From positions 301,591 to 365,590 of the forward strand of contig NZ_SMAL01000001.1 in NCBI RefSeq assembly GCF_004342165.1: DNA of 64,000 nucleotides. The letters run 5' to 3'. The position numbers and the translations under genes were made by a program. Below are positions 27,529 through 36,574 of the stretch, one piece after another. The notes below the pieces were generated by a model. It was not told the origin of the DNA and ran no database searches. It saw nothing but the letters and a program-made list of their open reading frames with translations. Each line of letters begins with the position of its first letter. The first letter of the stretch is position 1. The stretch is from Natranaerovirga pectinivora (GTDB lineage: Bacteria > Bacillota > Clostridia > Lachnospirales > DSM-24629).

Positions 27529-27813
27529 TCATATCTCAATAACTTCCCAAATCTGTTTGCTTTCTTTAATATAATCATAATCAATAAAATCATCATTCAT
27601 TGTTTTGGTTACACCATTGAAATAGGAAATGGGAACGCTTACACCTAGAGAACCGAATTTTGAGATTTTACCTTCTAAATAGACTTTTTTTAACTGTTCT
27701 AAATCAATTTGAAGCTTAATGCCTAAATCAGAATCTGTTAGATAAGTAGCTCTCCAAAAATCCTTTACCGTTACAGTATCTTTTAGTTTAACTCTTACAA
27801 GTGTATGTGCCAT
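27529..27813 (-). CDS. Small protein of unknown function
   Basis: Not recognised. A 94-residue soluble protein (MAHTLVRVKLKD...) with no membrane segment, rich in beta-type residues and ending VIEI. The start at 27813 is fixed by a strong GGAGGTGG site (27821-27828, minus strand); the longer frame would have to begin upstream of it. It is monocistronic and convergent with the pilus locus. It could be a small cytoplasmic regulator or metabolic accessory protein; nothing in the sequence decides. Confidence 0.6.
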   Translation of the reverse strand: MAHTLVRVKLKDTVTVKDFWRATYLTDSDLGIKLQIDLEQLKKVYLEGKISKFGSLGVSVPISYFNGVTKTMNDDFIDYDYIKESKQIWEVIEI

Positions 27814-28016
27814 AAAGAATCCACCTCCGGTACCTTTATATAAATTATTTACTATTACAATATACTGAAATAGAAATACATTCAAGGGGATTAATCTATT
27901 TATACCATAATTTTCAATATTATATTAGGTTTTAAGGAAAAAATAATGTATAATAATGTAAAGGATTGTAATATAATGTAATAAAGTGGGAATTTATAAC
28001 GGGGGTCGCTTATTAG

Positions 28017-29162
28017 ATGGAAAATATAAAAAAATACAATATATCTTTCAATGGAGAATTTACAGAAAAAAACTTAGAAAAAGAATTTTTCCTTTATGAT
28101 ATGAATCGTTATATAAAAGTAATTGGCCCAATTGTTCTTATTTTTGGGATAATATATATGTTGTTTATTATTTCTGATTTCTTGGATATACAAAAACACA
28201 ATGCCTTTTTAGAGATATTTATTATAAGGTTGATCTTTTTAATTGTTTCATTTATTTTTTGTTTTTCTATTAAAAAAGCAAAAAATCAAATACATATAGT
28301 ATATTGGATTACAGGGTATGAAATGTTTGCTATTATGGGATTTTTATTAATATTATTATTTTATGAAACATTAACCTATTTGGTTTTTTTTAGCGTTATG
28401 TCTATGATTTTAGCAATCTATATAATTCCCAACAAACTCTTCTATTCACAAATACTCTCAATCTGCCTTAGTCTATGTTTTTTTGTTTTTATCATTAGAA
28501 ATATAGAAGGAATGGAAATTTCAATAGGTTTAAATATGGTTGCTTATACGTGTATTGTACTTATATATTGTAATATAGGCGCATATTTAACAAATTCTTA
28601 TAAAAGAAAACAGTATGTAGATAGTAAGGAACTTTTCAGAATATCAATAACAGATCCATTAACAGGTATATACAACAGAGGAAAATTTAACAAAGAACTA
28701 TATGAGTTAATTAATAACTGTAAAAGAAGTGGAACGCCACTATCTCTTGCCATGTTTGATATTGATAATTTTAAAAGAGTTAATGATACCTACGGGCATC
28801 TTATGGGAGATTGTATCCTAAAGGGCATAACATCTACAGTACAAAAGGGAATTAGAGAGATAGATATTTTTGCTAGATGGGGTGGAGAAGAATTTGTAAT
28901 ACTTCTTCCTAATACCAATATTGAGCAAGCTTATGAAATAGTTGAAAAAACAAGAGTTTGTATTCAACAGAATGTATATAGTAATATTGAAAATATCACA
29001 TGTAGTTTTGGTGTAGTAGAACTTAGAGACGACGATGATGAAGATTCCTTGATTAAAAGAGTTGACAAGCTTCTATATGATGCGAAAGCATCAGGTAAAA
29101 ATATCGTTGTAAGTGATGTGAATTTTAACAATAGAAACAATAATAGAGTTTATTTCCTGTAA
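28017..29162 (+). CDS. Membrane diguanylate cyclase (GGDEF)
   Basis: Makes cyclic di-GMP from two GTP. Residues 30-200 hold about six membrane helices with short loops. The GGDEF domain follows from about 215: DPLTGIYNRGKF, MFDIDNFKRVNDTYGHLMGD, and the active site RWGGEEFVILLP. An RxxD inhibition site (REID) sits five residues before GGEEF, so product inhibition is likely. No periplasmic sensor domain of any size. ATG 28017 follows GGGGG. Its closeness to the pilus locus makes a link between c-di-GMP and pili attractive but unproven. Confidence 0.9.
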   Translation: MENIKKYNISFNGEFTEKNLEKEFFLYDMNRYIKVIGPIVLIFGIIYMLFIISDFLDIQKHNAFLEIFIIRLIFLIVSFIFCFSIKKAKNQIHIVYWITGYEMFAIMGFLLILLFYETLTYLVFFSVMSMILAIYIIPNKLFYSQILSICLSLCFFVFIIRNIEGMEISIGLNMVAYTCIVLIYCNIGAYLTNSYKRKQYVDSKELFRISITDPLTGIYNRGKFNKELYELINNCKRSGTPLSLAMFDIDNFKRVNDTYGHLMGDCILKGITSTVQKGIREIDIFARWGGEEFVILLPNTNIEQAYEIVEKTRVCIQQNVYSNIENITCSFGVVELRDDDDEDSLIKRVDKLLYDAKASGKNIVVSDVNFNNRNNNRVYFL

Positions 29163-29326
29163 TATATGAAAGTGTTGTCCAGGGAATTAGAAATGTGGAC
29201 TTAAAACTAATTGAAATGACAAATATTATTTTTGAGCTCTGCTTTTACAGTAACTATCAAGTTGTTATCTTCGTCACAATAACAAGTTTAAAACACATCT
29301 ATAAACAGATGTCCTATTAAAATATC
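29163..29326. other. Convergent gap
   Basis: AT-rich spacer between the diguanylate cyclase and the XRE gene. A 6-bp hairpin ACATCT/AGATGT near 29297 is the only clear structure; no good T tract on either strand. Confidence 0.3.
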
Positions 29327-30118
29327 TTATAATGTATTAATTGACTTTATTTTATTATAAACAGACAAACATTGATTCTCTAGCTTATTCTTTACGATCT
29401 TGTGTTGAAAAATACTTAATAAACCACACCATATAAAAAAAGAAATAAGAAGTAAAAATGGCACAAGTAAAAAATAAGAATTCATTGAAATAACGCTATT
29501 AAGATTGTAAGCATCACGTACTATAATAAAGGGCAATGCAAATATAACTGCTACAATATTTCCAAAGAATACATAAAATGAGTAAGTGTTAAGTTGTTTC
29601 CTCAGTACGGGTAATTCTTCATTGAATTCTTGTAGCAAGTCATTATTATTAAGGGTTAAGTGGCTTAAATTTATATGAATGACTTGTAAAATCACACTTG
29701 ACAAAGCAAAAACTAAAAAAACACCAAAACCTATAATAGGTCTATGAGTCGAATAGGCAATTGTAAATAAAGAGATTAAACCAAGGAGTACAAGTGCTAA
29801 AGCAATAGCTGACATATTTTTAAACTTTGTACGGGTAGTATCAAAGAGTCTTTTAGTTTGTTTTTCTGTTTTTGAATTCTTGTTCGCAGTATTAAGATTA
29901 TCTTTGGAGATACGTCCCCCATTTATTATTTCATCAGATGTTACATCAAACATTTCTGCAATAACTGGAATTAAAGTGATATCAGGATAACTTTCATTAC
30001 GCTCCCATTTACTCACTGTTTTGTTAGAAACCAGTAAACGGTCTGCAACCTCTTGTTGTGTCATTCCATTTGCTTTCCTTAATGACGCAATAAAACTACC
30101 TATACTTCTCATTTTCAT
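29327..30118 (-). CDS. XRE-family regulator with membrane domain
   Basis: The 263-residue protein has an N-terminal helix-turn-helix (about residues 5-60: SFIASLRKANGMTQQEVADRLLVSNKTVSKWERNESYPD). A linker and four predicted membrane helices (about 98-120, 126-150, 185-205, 218-243) follow. Membrane-tethered XRE proteins of this shape are common in Firmicutes; targets and signal are unknown. The start is the ATG at 30118 after AGGGAG; two upstream in-frame ATGs are rejected for lack of a binding site. It stands alone on the minus strand. Confidence 0.85.
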   Translation of the reverse strand: MKMRSIGSFIASLRKANGMTQQEVADRLLVSNKTVSKWERNESYPDITLIPVIAEMFDVTSDEIINGGRISKDNLNTANKNSKTEKQTKRLFDTTRTKFKNMSAIALALVLLGLISLFTIAYSTHRPIIGFGVFLVFALSSVILQVIHINLSHLTLNNNDLLQEFNEELPVLRKQLNTYSFYVFFGNIVAVIFALPFIIVRDAYNLNSVISMNSYFLLVPFLLLISFFIWCGLLSIFQHKIVKNKLENQCLSVYNKIKSINTL

Positions 30119-30251
30119 AAATATCTCCCTCATAAAAAATATAATCATAGATGTAATTTAATTCTACAGTATAGAGAGAAAGTTCACAACCTACTTATCT
30201 GAGAATTTATCTACGAATCAGAGAATGCCAGGGAAAAAAGGTATCTGGGGA

Positions 30252-30650
30252 CTATAAACTAGATGCCTTTTTTACTGCTTTTTCAGTGCCTGCTTCACAA
30301 GCAAGTTCGTAATATTCAATCTTATGGTTAATTTTTTCAAGATGTTTATTTAATGCTTCTATTTGTTTATTAACCTGTTCTTTTTGCAGCTTAAAGAGTT
30401 CCAAACGGTTTTGTAATGTTGAATCTCCTTCAGAACACCAGTCGATGAATTGTTTGATATCTTTTATTTGCATGCCTGTGTTTTTAAGGCAGCTAATTAG
30501 AGACAACCATTCAAAGTCACTTTCTTTAAAAATACGGATACCAGAAGCCGATCGTTCTATAAAAGGGAGTAATCCTTCTTTATCATAATATCTAAGGGTA
30601 TGAGGGGTTAAGCCTGTTCTTTCTGATACTTGTGCAATTGTGTATTTCAT
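30252..30650 (-). CDS. MerR-family transcriptional regulator
   Basis: The 132-residue protein has the winged-helix MerR domain at residues 1-70 (YTIAQVSERTGLTPHTLRYYDKEGLLPF) and a C-terminal coiled coil of about 50 residues. There is no effector domain, as in small AdhR/NmlR-like regulators of aldehyde or redox response. It has a single Cys in the coiled-coil region (ELACEAG). The start at 30650 fits AAAGGA eight bases upstream. Transcribed divergently from an aldo/keto reductase across a region with two 19-bp-spacer promoters, it very probably controls itself and that reductase. Confidence 0.88.
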   Translation of the reverse strand: MKYTIAQVSERTGLTPHTLRYYDKEGLLPFIERSASGIRIFKESDFEWLSLISCLKNTGMQIKDIKQFIDWCSEGDSTLQNRLELFKLQKEQVNKQIEALNKHLEKINHKIEYYELACEAGTEKAVKKASSL

Positions 30651-30705
30651 TGGATTCATCCTTTCTGTAGTGAAAAATAAATTATTGGGAGTTAACATCT
30701 TATTT

Positions 30706-30736
30706 ATAATAATACTTAAAGTTAACTCTAAGTCAA
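30706..30736 (-). promoter_or_regulatory. MerR-type promoter/operator of the regulator gene
   Basis: On the minus strand TTGACT (30736-30731), a 19-base spacer and TATTAT (30711-30706). The spacer holds the dyad CTTAGAGTTAACTTTAAG. The long spacer plus dyad is the hallmark of MerR control. Confidence 0.65.
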
Positions 30737-30758
30737 GTGTGAAAGTTAACCTTTGGTC

Positions 30759-30789
30759 TTGACTTAGAGTCGACTCGAAGGGGTATAAT
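30759..30789 (+). promoter_or_regulatory. MerR-type promoter/operator of the aldo/keto reductase
   Basis: TTGACT (30759-30764), 19-base spacer, TATAAT (30784-30789). The spacer holds the near-perfect dyad CTTAGAGTCGACTCGAAG, which matches the operator before the regulator gene. MerR binding would untwist the spacer to activate transcription. Confidence 0.75.
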
Positions 30790-30833
30790 TTTTAGGTAGA
30801 ATATAATTTCAACACTTAAAGGAGGAGAATTAT

Positions 30834-31685
30834 ATGAAATCATTAATAGATACTTACGAATTACACAATGGTGTTAAAATTCCTTGTGTAGGTTTTGGAA
30901 CTTGGCAAGCCACTGATGGGGAAGAAGCAACAACTTCTGTTAGAGAAGCCATAAAGGCTGGTTATAGACATATTGATACGGCTGCTGCATATGGTAACGA
31001 AGAAAGTATTGGTATAGCCGTTAAAGAAAGTGGTTTAAAAAGAGAAGATATATTTATAACAAGCAAATTACAAAATCCAGCCCATGGTTATGAAGCCACT
31101 ATGTCAGCTTTTGAAGAATCCATGAAAAAATTAGATATGGATTACTTAGATTTGTATCTCATTCATTGGCCTAATCCTATAAAATTCAGAGATTGTTGGG
31201 AAGAAGCCAATGCTGGTACTTGGAAAGCTTTTGAAGAATTGTATGAGGCAGGTAGAATCAAAGCAATTGGTGTAAGTAATTTTATGCCACATCATATAGA
31301 TGAACTATTAAAAACAGCCAAAATTGTTCCAATGGTTAATCAGATTAGACTTTGTCCAGGAGAAACTCAACCAATTGTAGCGGCGTATTGTGAAAAACAC
31401 AATATTTTATTAGAGGCCTATAGTCCACTTGGAACGGGTAGAATTTTTGAAGTGGAAGAAATGAAAGGGCTTGCAGAAAAATACAACAAATCCGTTGCAC
31501 AAATTTGTATTCGTTGGTGTTTAGAAATGGGATATTTACCATTGCCAAAATCAGTACACCCAACAAGAATTAAAGAAAACACTGAAGTTTTTGATTTTGA
31601 ATTGTCAAAAGAAGATATAGAATTGATTGCAAATTTAAAAGAATGTTGCGGACCTACAAGAGATCCAGATACAACAAATTTTTAG
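30834..31685 (+). CDS. Aldo/keto reductase
   Basis: The 283-residue NAD(P)H-dependent reductase of the AKR5-like group has the (beta/alpha)8 barrel marks HIDTAAAYGNEESIG (catalytic Asp and Tyr), ITSKLQ (Lys), and LYLIHWPNP (His). The C-terminal cofactor site is LPKSVHPTRIKEN. Substrates could be aldehydes such as methylglyoxal or a keto acid; sequence does not decide. The start at ATG 30834 has AAAGGAGG upstream. Its MerR-type promoter suggests induction by a reactive aldehyde or similar stress (inference). A good terminator follows. Confidence 0.9.
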   Translation: MKSLIDTYELHNGVKIPCVGFGTWQATDGEEATTSVREAIKAGYRHIDTAAAYGNEESIGIAVKESGLKREDIFITSKLQNPAHGYEATMSAFEESMKKLDMDYLDLYLIHWPNPIKFRDCWEEANAGTWKAFEELYEAGRIKAIGVSNFMPHHIDELLKTAKIVPMVNQIRLCPGETQPIVAAYCEKHNILLEAYSPLGTGRIFEVEEMKGLAEKYNKSVAQICIRWCLEMGYLPLPKSVHPTRIKENTEVFDFELSKEDIELIANLKECCGPTRDPDTTNF

Positions 31686-31703
31686 AGGCAATGTTGAGTA
31701 AAG

Positions 31704-31732
31704 AGCATTTAGTGTAAAAGCTAAATGCTTTT
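31704..31732 (+). terminator. Intrinsic terminator after the reductase
   Basis: AGCATTTAG (31704-31712) pairs with CTAAATGCT (31721-31729), followed by TTT. Confidence 0.7.
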
Positions 31733-31812
31733 CCTATATAAAGAGAAGTATTATAAACGCTGTAATAAACATAAAATATAGTAATTGAAGAATAACGAAG
31801 GAGGCATTAAGG

Positions 31813-32349
31813 GTGAAAGATAGAAAACCCTTAACTTCTGAAAAAAGTGATTATAAATTTAAATTAAAAAGTTTTGTATCCTTTGATACCATTATGTTTT
31901 TAATTGTTGTATTAATTTTTATTAGTGCGTTAATATTTATAAGCAAATCCATTAATGAACGTAAAGGTCTTGTAAATGAACAAAGTATGGTTATAGATGT
32001 CGTGACAAAATTTGGGGAAAACCTTAAAAACGTACCTTTATTAGCACCTAAAGAGATTGTAGAAGAAAGTATAAAAGAAAGTTATAGCAATTATGTGTCT
32101 CAAGAACTTTTAGAAAAATGGTTAAAAGACCTACTTAAAGCACCAGGAAGAATAGCCTCTAGTCCTTGGCCAGACAGTATAGAAGTTATTTCTGTTGATA
32201 AAATATCTAATGATACATATAAAGTAAATGGTAGAATCATAGAAAAAACAAGTACGGGTGTGGTCAATGATGGCTATGCCAGTAAAAGACCTATTTTGTT
32301 TATAGTTAAAAGAATAGATGGTAAATGGGTCATTAATGATGTGTTATAA
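31813..32349 (+). CDS. Single-pass membrane protein, unknown
   Basis: Not recognised. The 178-residue protein has one membrane helix (about 25-45), then an exported domain of about 130 residues. It ends in alternating strands (VKRIDGKWVINDVL) reminiscent of an NTF2-like or lipoprotein-type beta sheet. GTG 31813 is the start, eight bases after GGAGG. It lies between two regulator/effector units and has no close partner. The basic N-terminus places the C-terminal domain outside. Confidence 0.6.
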   Translation: MKDRKPLTSEKSDYKFKLKSFVSFDTIMFLIVVLIFISALIFISKSINERKGLVNEQSMVIDVVTKFGENLKNVPLLAPKEIVEESIKESYSNYVSQELLEKWLKDLLKAPGRIASSPWPDSIEVISVDKISNDTYKVNGRIIEKTSTGVVNDGYASKRPILFIVKRIDGKWVINDVL

Positions 32350-32367
32350 AAAAATTTAAAAACCCTG

Positions 32368-32398
32368 TTGACATTAACGTTGCGTAAAGGTGTATAGT
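32368..32398 (+). promoter_or_regulatory. MerR-type promoter of the TipA-like regulator
   Basis: TTGACA (32368-32373), 19-base spacer, TATAGT (32393-32398). The dyad TTAACGTTGCGTAA lies in the spacer. This is the classical layout for autoregulated TipA/Mta-like regulators. Confidence 0.75.
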
Positions 32399-32421
32399 AA
32401 GAGTGTCAGGAGGGATTACAA

Positions 32422-33174
32422 ATGGAGTACACAGTAAACAAATTGGCTAAGTTAGCAGGAATTAGCACCAGAACATTACGATATTATGATGAAGTAGGAA
32501 TTCTTAAGCCGGCAAGAATTAACTCGTCAGGATATCGCATATATGGTAGGGAAGAAGTTGATCAATTACAGCAAATTCTATTCTTTAGAGCATTAGATGT
32601 AAGCATAGATAGAATTAAAGATATGATGACATCTCCTTCTTATAATAGAATAGAGACTTTAAAAGATCATCATAACAAACTCCTTATAAAACGTAATCAC
32701 TTAGACAAATTAATTGAAAATGTTGAAAAAACAATTGAAAGTGATGAAAGGAGTATGGTTATGTCAGATAAAGAAAAGTTTGAAGGTTTCAAACAAAAGA
32801 TGATAGAGGATAATGAGAAAAAATATGGTAAAGAAATAAGAGAACAGTATGGTGAAGATGCTCTTAAGGCATCAAATAAGCAATTCAAAAATATGTCACA
32901 AGAACAATATGCTGAATTTGAAGCTTTAGGAGAAAAAATATTAATACAACTGGAAAAAGCATTCCAAGAAGGGGACCCAACTAGTGAGTTGGCTAGGGAA
33001 GTGGCTGATTTACACAAACAATGGCTAACCTTTGCTTGGGGCAGTTATTCAAAAGAAGCCCACGCCAATATTGGTAGAATGTATGTTGAGGATGAAAGAT
33101 TTACAGCATTCTATGACAAAAAACAACCAGGTCTAGCAGCATTTTTATGTGACGCTATATCAGTTTATACTTAA
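32422..33174 (+). CDS. TipA-like MerR regulator with TipAS domain
   Basis: The 250-residue protein has a MerR DNA-binding domain (1-70, YTVNKLAKLAGISTRTLRYYDEVGIL), a coiled coil (about 75-110) and a C-terminal TipAS drug-binding domain (about 115-250, ending ERFTAFYDKKQPGLAAFLCDAI). TipAS proteins sense thiopeptides or other lipophilic drugs and activate exporters. ATG 32422 follows AGGAGG. The next genes, convergent, are an ABC exporter pair, a plausible target although they have no MerR-type promoter that I can see. Confidence 0.9.
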   Translation: MEYTVNKLAKLAGISTRTLRYYDEVGILKPARINSSGYRIYGREEVDQLQQILFFRALDVSIDRIKDMMTSPSYNRIETLKDHHNKLLIKRNHLDKLIENVEKTIESDERSMVMSDKEKFEGFKQKMIEDNEKKYGKEIREQYGEDALKASNKQFKNMSQEQYAEFEALGEKILIQLEKAFQEGDPTSELAREVADLHKQWLTFAWGSYSKEAHANIGRMYVEDERFTAFYDKKQPGLAAFLCDAISVYT

Positions 33175-33183
33175 TAATATATA

Positions 33184-33218
33184 AAAAATGTGTGATCTAA
33201 TTTAGGTCACACATTTTT
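33184..33218. terminator. Bidirectional terminator
   Basis: A perfect 12-bp stem AAAAATGTGTGA/TCACACATTTTT (33184-33195 with 33207-33218) flanked by A and T runs, between the convergent TipA-like and ABC genes. Confidence 0.85.
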
Positions 33219-33221
33219 TTC

Positions 33222-34826
33222 TTAAGCCCCAATTTCAAAGATTTTATCTGCATTTTCAATAGTGGACAACCGATGAGCTATGATGATGGTTGTTCTATCT
33301 TTACTATATGTTTCAACAGCTTCTTTAATAAGGCGTTCTGATTCAGAGTCTAGAGCAGAGGTTGCTTCATCTAGTAGAAGAATCGGAGCGTTTTTTAATA
33401 TTGCTCTTGCAATGGCAATGCGTTGGCATTGTCCTCCTGATAGTCGGATACCTTTTTCACCAACAACTGTATCGTAGCCATTGGATTGCTCTAATATAAA
33501 TTGGTGTGCATTAGCAGCTTTTGCTGCCTCAAACACTTCTTCATCAGAGGCATTTAACCTGCCATATCTGATATTTTCCATTATGGTTTCGTTATATATA
33601 TAGGCATCTTGAGGCACATAAGCAATCAAGTCTCTTAATTCATTTAAAGTCATTTGACCAATGCTTTTTTCACCAACGACAATGGTACCTTCCTTAGGTG
33701 GATAAAAGCCAAGTAACAGCTTAGCAATAGAACTTTTCCCGCTGCCGCTTTCTCCAACCAATGCGACGGTTTCACCTTTTTTTATCGTCAGATTAAGTTT
33801 ATTAAGGATAAGGTCTTGATCATAAGCGAAAGAAACGTCTTTAAATTGAATGTATTCTGGACTTTCAAATGTGTTCATACCATATGAATCAGGTTCTTCT
33901 TCTTGATCTAAAAATTCATAAACCCTATTGGTAGCAGCTAAGGCATTATAAAAATGTGGAAAGTACTCTCCAAACTGTCTAAAATTATAATCCAGTGCAC
34001 TTTGAAGACTCATTATAGCAAGAATATTACCGTAAGTTGTTAGGCTCTTCGTAACCATAATACTTCCTATAAATAGAAATACGATAAGATTTATCATAGA
34101 GATAAGAAAATTATAACTGGTTAACAAAGCAGATAACTTTGAACGTTTTAGGGTAAGAGCACTAGTAGCATCATTATTTATATTGAAATTTTTAACCATT
34201 TGATTTCCTATACCAAAGATGCGAATCATAGACATACCACTAATAATATTACTAAATGAAACAGTCATGTAACCAATTTCTTTTTGAATATGGCTTGTTA
34301 AAGCTTTTAACTTTCTAGAGAACAAACCATTCATACCAAGAGATAAAATATTTAATGTTAAGATAATAGAAGTAATTCGCCAATCAAGAAGCATCATAGG
34401 TATAATATAAATCAAAGCAGTTATAATGGAAGCAATGGTTCTTCTAAAATGACGCATAAAAATAACAGCCATTACAGTTACATCATTTAAAAATATAGAA
34501 ATTAATTGACCGCTATGATTTTTTTCGAAATAGGATAGGGGCAGCGTGCCATATTTTTTATAAGCTGCTTTTTTAGCATTCCCAAAACCGTATTTGGCAG
34601 TGCCATTAAACATAAACTGAAAAATAGGTAGTAAGAGTAGTATAACAAGTATATATATAACCAACATACCAATCATTTTATAAATTGTGCCCATACTTTC
34701 TGGTGCACCAATATCTAATAGTCTTTTTAATAAATAGGATTCCACAAGAGCGGAGCTACTAAAACCTATGGTCATGCCAATAATGCCAATAGAGTACCAT
34801 ATAAGATGACCTTCTAAAAAGACCAT
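33222..34826 (-). CDS. ABC exporter half-transporter, apparently truncated
   Basis: Fused membrane plus ATPase protein (534 residues as read). Walker A is LVGESGSGKSS, the signature LSGGQCQR, Walker B ILLLDEATSALD, and the H-loop IIAHRLST. It is the partner of the next-upstream exporter gene. Two oddities: it ends at ADKIFEIGA, about 40 residues short of its partner; and an ATG at 34859, in TAATG overlap with the upstream gene and after GGGGAGG, is in frame but hits TAA at codon 6. The ATG at 34826 has no Shine-Dalgarno site. It may be decaying, or be translated poorly. Confidence 0.75.
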   Translation of the reverse strand: MVFLEGHLIWYSIGIIGMTIGFSSSALVESYLLKRLLDIGAPESMGTIYKMIGMLVIYILVILLLLPIFQFMFNGTAKYGFGNAKKAAYKKYGTLPLSYFEKNHSGQLISIFLNDVTVMAVIFMRHFRRTIASIITALIYIIPMMLLDWRITSIILTLNILSLGMNGLFSRKLKALTSHIQKEIGYMTVSFSNIISGMSMIRIFGIGNQMVKNFNINNDATSALTLKRSKLSALLTSYNFLISMINLIVFLFIGSIMVTKSLTTYGNILAIMSLQSALDYNFRQFGEYFPHFYNALAATNRVYEFLDQEEEPDSYGMNTFESPEYIQFKDVSFAYDQDLILNKLNLTIKKGETVALVGESGSGKSSIAKLLLGFYPPKEGTIVVGEKSIGQMTLNELRDLIAYVPQDAYIYNETIMENIRYGRLNASDEEVFEAAKAANAHQFILEQSNGYDTVVGEKGIRLSGGQCQRIAIARAILKNAPILLLDEATSALDSESERLIKEAVETYSKDRTTIIIAHRLSTIENADKIFEIGA

Positions 34827-34858
34827 TGTGTTTTTAAAGTCTTAATATAATTTTCTCA

Positions 34859-36574
34859 TTAAGAAACCTCCCCTACTTGGTTGCTATAGAGCTTACTATA
34901 AATACCATTTTCTATAATAAGATTTTTATGGTCACCTTTTTCTACCACTTCCCCCTGATCAAGTACAATGATTTCATCAGCATTGATGATGGTTGAAAGT
35001 CTATGTGCGATTACAATAACTGTTTTATCTTTTCCATAGATGTCTAGAGATTTTTGAATGAGGTTTTCAGAGTCTACATCAAGAGCAGAGGTCATTTCAT
35101 CTAAAAGGAGTATAGGCGCATTTTTAAGGAAAGCCCTTGCAATTGCGACTCTTTGTTTTTGACCTCCAGAAAGATTAGAGCCCCATTCAGCAAGAACGGT
35201 TTGATAGCCTTCAGGCAAATTCATTATAAAATCATGAGCATAGGCCAACTTAGCAGCTTCAATAATATCATTCATTGTAGCAGAAGGGTTGCCATACCCA
35301 ATATTAGCAGCAACAGTATCTGGAAAAAGATGAGTATCTTGAGAAACCAATGCTATGTTTGATCGTGCCATTTCTATGTCCCAATAACTTAGAGATTTAC
35401 CATATAGTTTTACCTCGCCTGCATTAGGAAGGTAATAACCTGTAATCAATTTAAATAGGGTGCTTTTACCACACCCGCTTGGTCCTACTAGGGCAGTTCT
35501 TTTTCCGGTTTTTATACTAAAAGAAATATTATTTAATAGAGGGAAGTCACTTGTGTATCCAAAAGAAACATTGTCAAATTCAATAGCGGTTTCATTTGGG
35601 CCAAAGACCTCATTACCAAATTTTTCTTCTTCATAATTCAATATTTCCAATAATCGGTTAGCAGATACTGAAGCTTCTTTAAGATTCGTTACAAAAGTTG
35701 GCAAGTCGGATAAAGGGTTAGAAATATACCTTAAAAGGAGTACAAAGGCAATAAATTCACCACTGGTTATGGTACCTCTATAGGCATTAATAAAGCCAAT
35801 AACAATACAGATAAAGGTAGGTAATGCTTTAATCATATATTCAAAAGGTGCTAAAATGGCTATTATTTTTTCATATTTCACGTAATGAACCGTTGCTTCG
35901 TCCATGTTTTCATTGAATTTTTTCTTTCTTGCTTCTTTTAGATTGTAAGCTCTTTCTATATTAGCCCCTAGAATAGAATCTTTGGCTATTGAGGTTACAT
36001 CATCCATTTTATCAGCGAAATTAGTAATGTTTTTTGTAATTGGATCCACAACAATTTTCACAAATATTAAAGTAATAGGAACGGAAATGGCGCATATAAG
36101 GGTCATTGAAAAATTAACGGTAAGTAAATACAAAAATGAAACAGTAAAAACAATGATGCTGGATAAAAACTCTACAAATGTACTAGACAAATGATATTGT
36201 AAAGTATCGACATCATAGCTTAACTTGTTGTTTAACTTTCCTGAGTGTTCATTTTCATAATAGCTATATTGCATTTTAGGTAATTTACTTACAAGAGTAT
36301 GACGAAGTTTTCTTACTAAGTTAATGGAAAATTTAGAGCGACTATAAACATATATGTAACTAATGAATACACCAAAAACTGTTACCAAAATAAGTTGGAA
36401 AAATACAAGCCACATCCCATTTTCTAATATACCATAATCAACTACATTTCTTGCAAAGTCTCCAATAAAAACATTCACTAGAGATAGAAGGATCGTAGTA
36501 GCAATTTGAAAAACGAATAAATATTTATAGTCTGCAAGTGCAAATATATCTTTTAAACCAGTGTTTTTTTTCAT
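34859..36574 (-). CDS. ABC exporter half-transporter
   Basis: A 571-residue type I exporter subunit with six membrane helices (to about residue 300) and an ATPase domain: LVGPSGCGKST, LSGGQKQR, ILLLDEMTSALD and IIAHRLST, ending GDHKNLIIENGIYSKLYSNQ. All catalytic residues are present. It is probably the first gene of a two-gene operon encoding a heterodimeric drug or peptide/lipid exporter. The start at 36574 is preceded by CGGAGG. The neighbouring TipA-like drug-sensing regulator suggests a role in drug efflux (inference). Confidence 0.88.
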   Translation of the reverse strand: MKKNTGLKDIFALADYKYLFVFQIATTILLSLVNVFIGDFARNVVDYGILENGMWLVFFQLILVTVFGVFISYIYVYSRSKFSINLVRKLRHTLVSKLPKMQYSYYENEHSGKLNNKLSYDVDTLQYHLSSTFVEFLSSIIVFTVSFLYLLTVNFSMTLICAISVPITLIFVKIVVDPITKNITNFADKMDDVTSIAKDSILGANIERAYNLKEARKKKFNENMDEATVHYVKYEKIIAILAPFEYMIKALPTFICIVIGFINAYRGTITSGEFIAFVLLLRYISNPLSDLPTFVTNLKEASVSANRLLEILNYEEEKFGNEVFGPNETAIEFDNVSFGYTSDFPLLNNISFSIKTGKRTALVGPSGCGKSTLFKLITGYYLPNAGEVKLYGKSLSYWDIEMARSNIALVSQDTHLFPDTVAANIGYGNPSATMNDIIEAAKLAYAHDFIMNLPEGYQTVLAEWGSNLSGGQKQRVAIARAFLKNAPILLLDEMTSALDVDSENLIQKSLDIYGKDKTVIVIAHRLSTIINADEIIVLDQGEVVEKGDHKNLIIENGIYSKLYSNQVGEVS

